Assembly: GCA_001579985.1 (NCBI GenBank)
Contig: LRSR01004188.1
Location: forward strand, 1-21,801
Source of the DNA: Hypsibius dujardini
Taxonomy: Eukaryota > Tardigrada > Eutardigrada > Parachela > Hypsibiidae
DNA length: 21,801 nucleotides
Direction: 5' to 3'
The stretch's first letter is position 1, and every line of letters starts with the position of its first letter. Below, in pieces: positions 8,886-19,816 of this stretch. The notes under the pieces were generated by a model. That model saw only the letters and a program-made list of their open reading frames with translations. It made no database searches and was not told where the DNA came from. The position numbers and the translations under genes are program-made.

Positions 8886-11046
8886 ATGTCTGAAAAACTT
8901 AAGGTCTCTGCGCAGTTTAGAAACATCAGCGATAATGTCGCCATTTGGTTCATCCACCAAAACCAATCTCAACATCACCCCCATGAGAGCAACGGTACCA
9001 CAAGCCGGGGCAGCGAACCCTCAATCGCTAAACGGATCATCATGCCCATGTTCCTCGTCAGTGTGGTCTTCTTCGGGATCACCCTCAACCTTGCAGGTGC
9101 AGTGGACTTCTTCAAAAACCGTAGGCCCAAGACGCCCCTCAGCATCACCGTCGTCCACCTCTACGCCCTGAACATCCTGCTCGCACTGACCCAGCCCATG
9201 ATGAACTCCATCAGCAGCTTCTTTCCCGGTCGCTCCGGCTGGTTGTGGGGCAACCGCGTGTGTGACCTCTACCTCCTGGCCAATATCATGCTCAACTGTC
9301 TGATCCTCAACTCGCACGGCCTGCTGGCGCTTAACCGCACCTGGGCCATCCTCTCGCCCTTCACCTACCGCAGGTTTGATTCGTTTACACATATTCTATA
9401 TTACCTTCTATACTTGAAAGAATATTCCAACTTGGGCAAGAACAGAGATTTTCCCTCCCGATCGGAGCTGGTTTTTTTTCAAAAATACATGTACATATAT
9501 CATGACTTTAAGTTGAGATCTCAGGCTCGAAATCACATCCACGGCTCCAGAAACAATAAGGAAGAAAAACATTCCCGCACCACTTTGTGCTATGGTCCGG
9601 GAGTTGATTGATTGATTCATTAGTCATGTTTCTGAAATTTCATTTTTTATCCCAATCACTGTAAAAACATTCGTTTTTTGGAAAACGTTTGGTTCCAAGA
9701 TTTGTTACACTCGACCACTTCAAATTCGATTTGAAATGGATTGACATCAGCAGAATCTTCTTTGGATGCCAAAGGGCGGAGCTACGGGTCATTTCTGCAA
9801 TGTCACTCGGAAGCCTAGACTGAAACTAGTCGATAGCTCCGCCCCCTGTTATTCAAAAAAGATTCTGCTGATGTCAATCGATTTCAAATCGAATTTAAAA
9901 TGGGTGGGTGTAAAAGAAATTTGTTTACTTCGCATAAAATATATCTCCGTGAATATTCAAAGTCACAGAAATTACCAAACCACGCTTAAAGTGTTTTGTA
10001 TTTATAGTACTTATATTTATTTTAAATATTAAGATGTGAATTACAAAATTTCATTAATGAAATGATGGGACGTCTAAAGAGAAGTGTGTATTTCGGCTCA
10101 CCCTCCACTTCGTCGATAAATCGGCTCAATCATGGATTTCTCTTTGATTCTCTCTACTATATCCTAGTATACTAGGATATAATACAGAAAATCAAACAAT
10201 CAAGCACCTGCCATCAAGGAGAAACTAATGGGTGAGCCGATTCATCGACCCAGTAGAGGGTGAGCCGAAATACAGATTTCACCTCATGCTGATTTTTCTT
10301 TTATGAATTAAGGTTTTTGTTTCACTACAACACGATGCATTTAAATTTCTATGAGAATGTATTTATTGCTAAATTGAAACCCCGTGAGATTTGAATACCA
10401 ATCTCTCATCAGGCTCGTCTCCAGAAAACTCTCCCTCCAAGTGATCGCTGGACTCTGGGTCTACGTGGTGCTGCCGGAGTTCCCGTTCTGGCCGATGGAC
10501 GCAGTCGAGTACCGCAAACCAGTAGAAAAATTCAGCTGCATGATTAACGCCAATGCTCAGCCTGTTTATAATTCCATCGCCCAATTAGTGCACTATACCT
10601 TCCCGGTAGGCGTGGTCTGGGTGGCCTTCGTCGTGGTCATCCTCCATAAAATCGGACGGCGATCCAAGCTGACCAGTGTCAATGCGGTCATAGCTAGTGC
10701 AAGTGATACTGGCGTCACAGCTGCTATTACTGCTGGCACTCATGCTAGGAGGGAGCAGGTTCCATGCAGTGTCATTATCGGACCGGGGAGGAAGACGGCG
10801 AAAGAGCGGGAAGCGCGGAGCTTCGTGGTGCTCACCATCCTGACGGTGGGCGTGACGGTGTGCTACGGGCCGCATACAGTGTTCGCGGCGTTGCGCAACT
10901 TCGCGGTCAGCATTGAGGAGAGTCCGAGCTTCAGGCAGACAGTCGGGATCATGGTGTCCTGTCAGGTGGTGCTCGATCCGGTCCTGCTGATTTGGACGCT
11001 GCGAAATGCGAATTGCAGAAAGAAAACAGGCGCAATAGAACACTGA
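8886..11046 (+). CDS. Divergent rhodopsin-like (class A) G protein-coupled receptor, 2 exons
   Basis: This is a plasma-membrane receptor with seven predicted hydrophobic segments; the ligand is unknown. Exons are 8886-9373 and 10413-11046 (TGA), with a GT-AG intron and an AG|G arginine codon split across it, giving 373 aa. The extracellular N-terminus has three N-glycosylation sequons (N13, N26, N36). TM1 is about 51-76, TM2 84-111 and TM3 128-149. C126 (before TM3) and C205 (second extracellular loop) can form the usual disulfide. W178 in TM4 and P227 in TM5 are class A landmarks. The motifs are altered: DRY is NRT (150-152), CWxP is CYGP (313-316) and NPxxY is DPVLLIW (351-357). The third intracellular loop is about 245-293. 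The frame is open upstream of 8886 to about 8781 without another ATG, so an additional 5' exon is possible. I cannot name a subfamily. Confidence 0.85.
9708..9910. mobile_element. Second fold-back MITE family (203 bp) in the GPCR intron
   Basis: The ends read CAC...GTG with TA on both sides (9706-9707 and 9911-9912). Arms of about 55 bp contain AAATTCGATTTGAAAT and GATTGACATCAGCAGAATCT on the left, with their near-exact complements on the right. Further inward, GGGCGGAGCTA (left) matches TAGCTCCGCCC (right). There is no coding capacity. The arms are unrelated to those at 7768-8001. Confidence 0.8.
10075..10286. mobile_element. Fold-back MITE, copy B (about 212 bp), in the GPCR intron
   Basis: This has the same family layout as 7768-8001: GTGTGTATTTCGGCTCACCC on the left, GGGTGAGCCGAAATACA on the right, and TATATCCTAGTATACTAGGATATA-type symmetry at the centre. 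The outermost bases are degraded and no clean TA duplication remains. It ends about 126 bp before the 3' splice site of GPCR exon 2, so it is transcribed in the pre-mRNA and can fold into a hairpin with arms of about 100 bp. Confidence 0.85.
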
Positions 11047-11350
11047 AAGGCGGGTCCGCTTTTTAAAGATTCAAGACCGATGACTGCACTGCCGTGAAAA
11101 CAGTAATTCACTTTTAGCTCAGACATATTTGTGGGATGTTAATTTATTAGACGATTGTTTTACAGCTGTCGTCGCCGGGCTAATAAGGAATCGGAAAGGC
11201 ACTTGAAATCCAAAAATTTGCAATTAAATATAGGCGGACGACAGTTTAGTCCCAAGTGTACGAACCATACCCCATCAGAGTGTACGGAATCGATATTATC
11301 CCCACCATTCCCCACACTAACAAACTAACCTTGATATGAAATTGGTATGC

Positions 11351-11356
11351 AATAAA
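11351..11356 (+). terminator. Candidate poly(A) signal for the GPCR
   Basis: A canonical AATAAA about 305 nt downstream of the GPCR stop codon and just before the TCTG tract. It is the first such hexamer downstream of that stop on this strand. Position is the only support. Confidence 0.4.
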
Positions 11357-11394
11357 CTACCGACTCCACTTTTCGGTTTTAAAACTAACCTCTT

Positions 11395-11573
11395 TGTCTG
11401 TCTGCTGCCTGATTAGCTACCTGCTGCATGCTGAGCCTGGCTGCCTACTTTTCTGTCTGTCTGTCTGACTGATTGACTGACTGTCTGTCTGTCTGACTGA
11501 CTGACTGACTGTCTGTCTGTCTGCCTGTCTGTCTGCCTGTCTGTCTGCCTGCCTGTCTGCCTGCCTGTCTGCC

Positions 11574-11604
<31 letters not shown>
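11395..11604. repeat. Long TCTG/TGCC/TGAC tetranucleotide tract
   Basis: Imperfect TCTG units are interspersed with GCCT and GACT variants, then seven or so clean units at the right end. Intergenic, between the convergent 3' ends of the GPCR and HADH. Confidence 0.95.
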
Positions 11605-12053
11605 ATGAGTGCCTAAAGGCAGTAAATAGCTTAGCTAAATTCTTTCGAGTACTCCAGGGGTCGCAGCAGATCACTGTGTCTAACGGTCAGTAGAACTCAA
11701 TTAGTGGGGCTTTACATAAATGACACCTAACGCTATAATCCCAAGCCGAACAAGCAGACAAGCGAGCAAACCGCAGGCACTTCCTGATTCGCAGATTCAG
11801 CAGAGGGCAGACACGAGATGGACCAAAATTTTGCAAGTCAAAGTACAGGATTCCATCAGAATATCGCAGCCGATAAAATTAGCTCTCGCGGCATAAAATC
11901 AAAATCCTAAAACCCGAAGTACCATGAAGGGACACAACTATAGATAAAAGAAAAACCATAAATCAAGGACCTGTTCCATATAATATGCCTAGCGGTTAGA
12001 CACAATCATCGACATTGAAAAAAGAACAATTGAACAGAGTCTCGTCTCCGAGA

Positions 12054-14781
12054 TCAACGCTTCTTCTTCTCGGCGTCTTTCTGCTGCGAATAGTCGTAGA
12101 ATCCGTGGCCGCTTTTCCGGCCAAACTTTCCCTCCCTGACCATTTTGTCGATCAAGCCGGACGGCTGGAAGACGGGATTGGTGGGGTCGGCCTTGTGCCA
12201 TCCTACCGTGGACAAAATACGAGTATGAATTGCCGGAAATAAAGTAGGGAGTACGTGTTCTGCAAGATGTACCATCTATAATGTGCTTGCCGAGATCAAC
12301 CCCGGTGAAATCCATCAGAGCCAGAGGACCGATTTTGTAGCCGGCGCCCAACTGCATTGCGGTGTCAATGTCGGCAGGAGTTGCATCACCGCGTTCCACC
12401 ATGCGGACGGCTTCACACATGTAGGGTATCAACAGTCGGTTGACAATGAAACCGGGTGTGTCCTGAAGTAAATACAAGACATTTCTGTCTGTCTGTCTGC
12501 CTGTCTGTCTGCCTACCTGTCTGCCTACCTGTCTGCCTGTCTGTCTGTCTGTTTGTCTGTTTGTCTGTTTGTCTGCCTGTTTTTCTGCCTGTCTGTCTGT
12601 CCGTCCGTCAGTATGTCCGTCAGTTCGTCCGTTTGTCTGTCCATCTTCTTGTCTGAAACTCGATCAGTCTTCTGGTTAACCTGTTTTTGAGGCTATGTGC
12701 TTGAATGCGTGTCTTTCGATTTCCCTCAACGGTCTATAATCGTTTTCGCCAACTGCTGGACGCAGAATATAATGTAGAAGAAAGACGAACCTTGCAGGCT
12801 ACAGGAGCTTTGCCGATAGTTTTTGCAAATTCCATCATGCTGTCAAAAGTATCATCGCTTGTTTGGTCAATCCGAATAACCTGAAGAGAAAAAGAAACAG
12901 ACGGAGTTACCAAATCACCATCGAGAGCGTCAAAAATACATCCAAAGGTACCGACAGTCACGTTCAGGCGGGGCGAAAGGCCGACCAATCAACAGACCTT
13001 CACATATAGAGAAAATTAGATAAAAAACAGACAAGTAGACGTATAGACAGACGGGCAGACAGACAGACAGACAGACAGACACAGAGACATACAGAAAGAC
13101 ATATACACAGACAGAGAGAAAGAGATCCAGAGAGACAAAGAGACATAGAGAGAGACATACAGACAGAGAGACATACAGACAGAGAGACATACAGACAGAG
13201 AGACAGACAGAGAGACAGACATAGAGACAGACAAAGAGACAGAGAGACAGAGAGACAGAATACAGACAGACAATGTCTGAGCCAACTAGAACTGATGCTC
13301 CCCATGATAACCCACCTCAAGCAGCTTCATCATCGGTACCTATAGAAAAGTGAACTTAGTTAGATGCATTGTATCGGGAGAAGAAAATTATGCCAACTAG
13401 CGATTAAGTGATATTCTGAAACCAATGAGCAAACATACTGGACTGAAAAAATGTAAGCCTCCGAAACGGTCCCTCCGAGAGGTTGACGCAGCGATTGCCC
13501 CAATCGATAGCGACGAGGTGTTGCTTGCGAAGATGGTGTGGCTAAAAACAGCGAATTTCTTTAACTACTTTCATAAAAAAACCGGTGTCCATGCTGGACA
13601 AAACCATTGTCTTTCACGCATAACTTGCAAAAACACTATCTGGCACATCGACTTTGCGTCCCCCGACATTTTGTCCCTTTTATGTGTCCCGCCCGACTCT
13701 CTGTCCCGCCCAACTCTCTGTCCCTGACGTTGTGGCCGTAGACATTGTGTCCTCGCAGACATTATGACCAGGGGGATTGAGTGTCTCCAGACATCCTGGC
13801 CGTGGATATTCTGTCCTCACAGAAATTGTGACCAAGTGGCGAGATTGTCCCCAGACATTCTGGCCGTGAAAATTCTGTCTAGGCGGAGAGACTGTCGCCA
13901 GACACTCTTTCTCTACAGACATTGTGGCCTGGTGAAGAAACTGCCTCTAGACAGTCTGGTTGTGCATATAATGGCCTCAGACAAATTCGCTCTGATCTGG
14001 TCTATCACTTCGAGGTGGAGCTCATTTTTATTTTTAGCAATATTTTTCATGTTCAATATTACTATGGGCGCAAAGAAGTCCGTTAAGGACATAATGTGTG
14101 GAAAGACACAATGTCTGGCGGACAGGACATAATATCGAGGGAGAATACCGAGGGACACAACGTCTGCGCACCCACTATCTTCCCCTAAACTATTCTTCGA
14201 TTAAGTTAATTTCGTTACAATTTCACTAATATTCTCTTTTTCAAACTCACAGAGTGAAAAGTTATTGCTTTACAGTTTTAAGATGGCAATCAAAGTGAAC
14301 CGAATCAAAATGAATCAATCCACTAATCAAGCAGCGATCAGTGAATTACTATACTTAGTCCCGTCCTTGAAATGAAACCGTTTGTCAAATCAAAGTCACG
14401 GTATTACTAACTAATTAATCAATTAAACTTACTTTGCAGCGACTACATCCAGTCGATGGAACAAATCGCGTTTCACCTCCAGATTCTCAACAATAGCTAA
14501 CAAAAGTACAAATCATGCTGATAACCCGTAAATCAAAACCTCCAACAAGTGTTGTTTGAATAGATTCAAAAGATGATTTTAAATGGCTCAAAAAAGGCTT
14601 TCGACTTCAAATAAAATGTTTTACTTATTTAAATTCACAAAAATAGGAATCGGTATCTAAAAGCATTTTTTCATTTTAAATCACTAAATTTACTTTAAAT
14701 ATTATGGCGTTTATTTAAATCTCATTTTAAATGCCGAGCCAAATTTGTTTTTGCTTATTTTAAAATTCGAAAACATCATGT

Positions 14782-14823
<42 letters not shown>

Positions 14824-15411
14824 GCCACCAAACGTCACAGCCAACCTTCAATGATGATATCCGCCTGCCCGGCCGGCACACACGGATCCGTGTGGCACCT
14901 TATCTTCCCCATCGTCTCCTGCACATGCGTTTGCGCCTTCTACAGCACAAATAAACACAATTTCCAGAAAAGTCCACGCAGATTTGAGTGGGAAAAATAA
15001 TAAAGCCACCTGTTTGTCATCGGGAAACTGCTTCTTCGCAAACTTCCCCATCGAATCCTTGATCTGCTCCTTCGCACGTTCCAGTGCGTCCGAAGACTGA
15101 TCTACCAGGTGGACGTTCATTCCAGCGGCTGCGGCCACCTGTCATGGAGGAGGCAAAAAGAATTAAAAAGAATTAAATTTGCAATCAATCAATCAATCGA
15201 CTGGTATGAATCAGTCGTCAATTCGTCAATCAATCAATCAACTGGTGTAAATAAGTCGTTAATTATTAACTAATCAACCAATCAACGCTGTATTCACCTG
15301 GGCGATACCTGCGCCCATTAGGCCGGATCCGACAATCATGACATCCTTGATTTTGGAGATCTTTCGGCTGGAGATGTTCCGGACGGATGAGTGGATCACG
15401 CTGGCCAGCAT
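12054..15411 (-). CDS. HADH: Mitochondrial (short-chain) 3-hydroxyacyl-CoA dehydrogenase, 9 exons
   Basis: HADH catalyses the NAD-dependent oxidation of L-3-hydroxyacyl-CoA to 3-ketoacyl-CoA, the third step of mitochondrial beta-oxidation. Minus-strand exons: 15411-15298, 15138-15010, 14939-14846, 14496-14433, 13541-13439, 13339-13316, 12880-12791, 12462-12273, 12202-12054. All introns are GT-AG, and the product is 318 aa (human 314). The Ser/Arg/Lys-rich N-terminus without acidic residues before about 22 suits a mitochondrial presequence. The NAD-binding loop is GSGLMG (28-33), with D51 in LVDQ. Catalytic elements: SNTSS (140-144), His164, Glu176 and N214 in PGFIVNR. Oddities: the usually invariant HFFNP is HFFSP (Ser167), exon 6 is only 24 nt (VPMMKLLE), and the lysine-rich end QKDAEKKKR extends past the family's usual C-terminus. 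It is divergent from, and 411 bp from, PRPF40A. Confidence 0.95.
12481..12650. repeat. TCTG tract in HADH intron 7
   Basis: TCTG/GCCT-type repeats on the plus strand between exons 8 and 7 (intron 12463-12790), so the HADH sense strand reads CAGA. This is opposite to intron 6. Confidence 0.9.
13018..13275. repeat. CAGA/GAGA tract in HADH intron 6
   Basis: CAGACAGA repeats grade into CAGAGAGA and CATACAGA variants on the plus strand within intron 6 (12881-13315). The sense strand reads TCTG/TCTC, complementary to the tract in intron 7. Confidence 0.9.
13665..14160. repeat. Array of degenerate GACATTNTGTCC-like motifs in HADH intron 4
   Basis: Within intron 4 (13542-14432), about a dozen variants of a 12-13-bp motif recur every 15-50 bp on the plus strand: GACATTTTGTCC (13665), GACTCTCTGTCC, GACGTTGTGGCC, GACATTGTGTCC (13741), GACATTATGACC, GACATCCTGGCC, GATATTCTGTCC, GACATTCTGGCC and GACATTGTGGCC. 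At the right end (about 14087-14160) they reappear inverted, as GGACATAATGTG, GACACAATGTC, GGACATAATAT and GGACACAACGTC. The inverted layout suggests the subterminal repeats of a DNA transposon remnant. No transposase fragment was recognised. Confidence 0.6.
14782..14823. repeat. (AATC)n microsatellite in HADH intron 3
   Basis: Ten perfect AATC units lie just 3' of the sequence flanking HADH exon 3 (intron 14497-14845). A similar, less regular AATC cluster lies at about 15183-15240 in intron 1. Confidence 0.9.
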
Positions 15412-15822
15412 GTTGAGAAATGAAAACTGAGTCAAAATAGACGCGAGAAATTTGGCTGTAACACCGTTGCAGGAATGTGGGATGACGGAGCAAGCAAACA
15501 GCTGATGTATTACGATCTTTGGATCGTCAACGGCGGTGACTGACGTGACGTTGTAATTGCAATGCGCTTTCCATTTCCAAGCAAACGGAATGTGAGTGGA
15601 ATTGAAATTCGCATTTCCAATACGTATTACTATTGTACAAATGGAATGGAAATGGAAATGAAATTGGTAAATTTCGTTCCATCATAATTCCAATTGCGCT
15701 GTTATACCAGAATTCCACTTCAATTCCACTTCAATTCCATTCCATCAACACACGGACTCAAAACGCAATTTCGAATTTTCAATAGCATTCGGCTGATTTT
15801 TTGCCTCCTCACCTTGCTCACA
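15412..15822. promoter_or_regulatory. Head-to-head promoter region of HADH and PRPF40A
   Basis: The 411 bp between the two start codons must hold both 5' UTRs and promoters, unless upstream exons exist. The region from 15565 to 15750 is dominated by imperfect GGAAT/ATTCC and GAATTG motifs and contains AATACGTATT (15619-15628). There is no TATA box of obvious strength. A bidirectional promoter is inferred from the layout only. Confidence 0.5.
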
Positions 15823-18274
15823 ATGTCTTCGGAGCCCCCTATTGACCGCGATGCCGTTTGGCATCGCCTCCGCGAACTAACCGACGCGCGGAAAAGCATC
15901 GTCCCCGCGTGGGTCGAGCACAAATCCGACGCGGGGGAAGTTTACTTCTACAACGCCGAGACGCAAGCCTCCGTGTGGGAGAAACCCGCGGAACTCCAGA
16001 CCGCCGGGGAGATTGTCCTCGCCGAGTCCACCTGGAAGGAGTACAAGGACCCCGAGGGCCGCGTCTACTTCCACGACGCCACGTCGGGCAAGACGGCCTG
16101 GGATCCTCCGGAGTCGCTGCTGGAATTAAAAGGTACCACTTCACATCCCACCGTCCCGTTCCTTTAATGTTTTGAAATATTTTAACTTACTTTGTAAGAG
16201 CGGAATTTTGTGGAAAATTCAATAACAAACGGCGAGAGGGCTAGAGTGATGTGGAGGGTTGAAATTTGAATCCAATCAATCAATCAAGCTCCCACCTTAC
16301 AACGGCATCGATTTTCGTTTATGTTTTGTCGATTGATTGGTTGATTGAATCGTTGATTGATTGGTTCGTTGAATAAGACGACTTCAATCCATCAACCAAT
16401 ATTCCTCACGCTGATTCAGGAGATAGCTGAGTAATTGGTTTGACAATCAGTTAATCCAAGAACACTGCGTCGTGTGGAGTATAGGAGGGTTTTTAAGCGT
16501 GGCTGCTTTGTCAAGGATCGATCAGTTGATTTAACTGTTGAGTGACCGCTTCTTTTTTCTTTTCCGCAGCACTGATCGAGGAATTCAACGCCAGCCGGAC
16601 TGATCCGAACTCCGCACCGGTAAATGGCGCGGCCGGTCGAAGGGCCGTCTCGGAGGACGGCTCCGTCAACGAGGAGTCCAATGCGAGCTCGGCGACCCCG
16701 ACCGCTGACAGAATCTCGAGGACGTCTCCCGAGCGGGGTGAAGTGCTGGCGAAAGAGTCCACACCGGCAAGGGAACCCACCGAGGAACGACAGATGGACG
16801 TATTTGCCATCAAGGATATCAATGGGATTGATAAGAAAGAGGCGGCTGAGGCGTTCCGGAAGTTCCTCGATGAGAAGAACGTCCCGTCCAATATCAACTG
16901 GGAGAATTGCGTGAAAATCATTCAGTCGGACAAGCGGTTTGACGTGTGGAAAAAGTTCTCCGACCGGAAGCAGGCGTTTAACCAGTACAAAATTCAGAAA
17001 CAGGTATGAGAAATGCTGTCTCAAAATTCGAATGTCGGGGAAGGTTTTAATTTTTTTGTTGACGACTGAGCCAATCAACCAATCAATCAACGGCCGCTTA
17101 TCACAACTGGTCGAAACAAAATTATAAATTTAATTTTTTATGTCTTGGCATACGCTGGTCTGGTTTAAGTTTTGCTCTTGTGTGATTTCAGAAACAAGAG
17201 AAGGAAGATCAGCGGAAGCGACAAGAGAAAGCTCGGGAGATGTTTGAGAAGATGCTCCTGGCGACGGATAAAATCTCCTACTCCACGCCGTACCGTGATG
17301 CCGATCGGGTGTTCGCCACCGATAAAGTCTGGCGTGGCGTGGCTGAACGCGAGCGGGAGAGTCTCTACGAGGACGTCATGATTGTGGTGGAAAAGCGGGA
17401 GAAGGAGCAGGCGGAAAAGGATCGCGACGAGAGTATGGAAAAACTCTGCGACATCCTCAACAATCTTCACGAGGTAAATGAAGAAGCAGTCACAAGGCTG
17501 ACTGGCGTCCAGGCACTTGGATTGAAAGAGATATAGACGAAAAAAATTAAAAGAAAAGGGTTTAAAATCACCTGAACAGATAACGGGCAGACAGACAGAC
17601 TGACTGTCAGACTGTCAGACTGTCAGACTGTCAGACTGTCAGAGACAGAACAAAAAGACAGCAGACGTAAAGCTAAGCATGTAGACAACCAAGTTGGCAG
17701 GGAGGAAGGCAGGTAGGCGGGACAGACAGACATACAGACAGAAAGACAGACAGAAAGACAGACTGTTTGTCTGTCTGTCCGTCTTTCTGTCTGTATGTCT
17801 ATACAGACAGAAAGACGGACAGACAGACAAACATCACTAATTGTGCTTCCTTTTCAGGTGACATATCGAACGACCTGGGTCGAATGCCAGAAGTACCTCG
17901 CCGAATGCAGCGCCTTTATGAGTGATCCAGTGGTGAAGAAGATCAACAAACTCGACGCGCTTAAAGTATTCATGGACCACATTATTAAACTGGAAAAGGA
18001 GCATGATGAGGAGGTGCGTAACGAAAAACGACAGCGTAAACGGGCGCATCGGAAACATCGGGAAGCCTATCAGGTTCTGCTGGATGAGCTGTCGCGGCAG
18101 GGGATTATCTCATCAATGGCCAAGTGGAAGGCCGTTTTTCCCATCATCCGCAATGACAACCGGTTTCTCAATATGCAGGTATCTATGTCTTGCTATTCAC
18201 CCTGTTTCCCCTCTGTCTGCCTGCCGACTCATTTATGGTTTTGGATTTGTCTTTGGGTTTTTTACTAACCGAGT

Positions 18275-18312
<38 letters not shown>

Positions 18313-19773
18313 CTTTTCTGTCTCCTTTTCTGGTTCTATATTTGACTCTCGTGCTGTTCGACTACCGAGTTGGCTGTATGTCTGTCTGCCTATGTGCTAA
18401 GCTGTTTGCATTCTGTTAACTTAGCTGCCTGCTCGCCTAGCTGTCTTTCTGGCTCCTTTTTTGTCAATTATGCATCTGTTTTTAAATATCCTGTTGTTTT
18501 TTCCCAATTTGTTTATTTGTCTGTCTGCCTACCTGCCCTTGGAAGTAAGTCTTGGTCTATCTGTCGGTCGGTCTGTCTACCTGTCTCTCTGCCTGTCTGT
18601 TTGTCTTCTGACGACATTGTATGTAATTCTATCGGTCTTTTTTCTTTCAGGAGCAGTTCGGCTCAAACGCTCTTGATCTCTTCAAACTCTACGTCAAGGA
18701 CCTCCAGAACCGCTACACCACAGACCTCGACATGGTGTTGACCATCATCAAGGCGCAGTCCTTCGCCATCACCTCTAAAACCGAGTTCTCCGACTTTCTC
18801 CGCGTCCTCCACAAGGACGATCGCTGCCTCGCCTTGGACCGTGGCAACATTAAGATGGCATTTGACGCTCTCCGTGCCACCGCCATGCAAGAAGACAAGG
18901 GCAGGGAGGAAGAGCTGCGTCGGGCGCAGGAAAAGGAGGTGCGAGCAGCCTTTCTTAACCGTTGTTTAAATTAAATAGTTGTTGATTTAGTGTCATTAAT
19001 TTTAATTTTATTATATCTGCTTTGAGAATGACATCAAATATTAGATTCAAATCGCTGGTCGCCTAATGCGAAGTTAATTTCAAATTTATAGGCCCGTCAG
19101 AAAGAGGCACTGGAGAAGGCTTTCACGCAGATGCTGAAGGATTCCAAAATGACATTCGCCGCGACAGACAAGTGGCTGTCGGTGCATGACAAGTTTGCCG
19201 GGAAGTCAGCCTACCAGGCGATTCGCGACGAGGAAGACCGGATCCGGCTGTTTCACGCTTATGTCGCCAAGGGCCAGACCGTCTCGTCTGGGTCCAGCGG
19301 GGAGAAAGATAAGTCCAGTCGGAAAAAGAGTAAGCGCGACAAGGAGCGGAAGGAGAAGGAAAAGGAACGGGATAAGGAAAAAGACAGGGAAAAGGAGAGA
19401 AATTCGGATCGGAGAAAGAGGCAGGCCTCACCACCGGCGGAGGAAGAGTCATCCAAAGGGTGAGTCTTTTTATAAACTGACAATTAATCAAGAGACAGAT
19501 CCATGAATGGACATGCAGGCAACTTGTCACATACGAGGTGCGTACAGCCACACACCAAGATATATGAGCAAACACTCAGGCAGGCAGCCAGACAAGCAGA
19601 CAAATCAAGATCTGTGCCAGCAAGCAGACAGTTAGAGCAGTCAGACAGGCAGACAAACTGACGAACAGACAAAGATCCAGATAGTCCATTAAGGATATGA
19701 CGAACAAAGTGATTAATACGCAACAGACAGTCGGACATATGCAATAATGGACAGACCGACAGACAGACAGGCG

Positions 19774-19816
<43 letters not shown>

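Larger units (their letters stand above)
11047..12053. other. Convergent intergenic region between the GPCR and HADH
   Basis: There is no gene here. An AATAAA at 11351-11356, about 305 nt after the GPCR stop, is a candidate poly(A) signal. A long TCTG tract occupies 11395-11604. I see no canonical minus-strand AATAAA for HADH within about 400 nt of its stop. Confidence 0.5.

Noticed and set aside
11395-11604. CRISPR-like or tandem array
   Set aside because: It is a simple tetranucleotide repeat with no spacers, in a eukaryotic genome.
13425-13727. Plus-strand frame of 100 aa
   Set aside because: It covers HADH exon 5 in antisense and runs into the intronic motif array.
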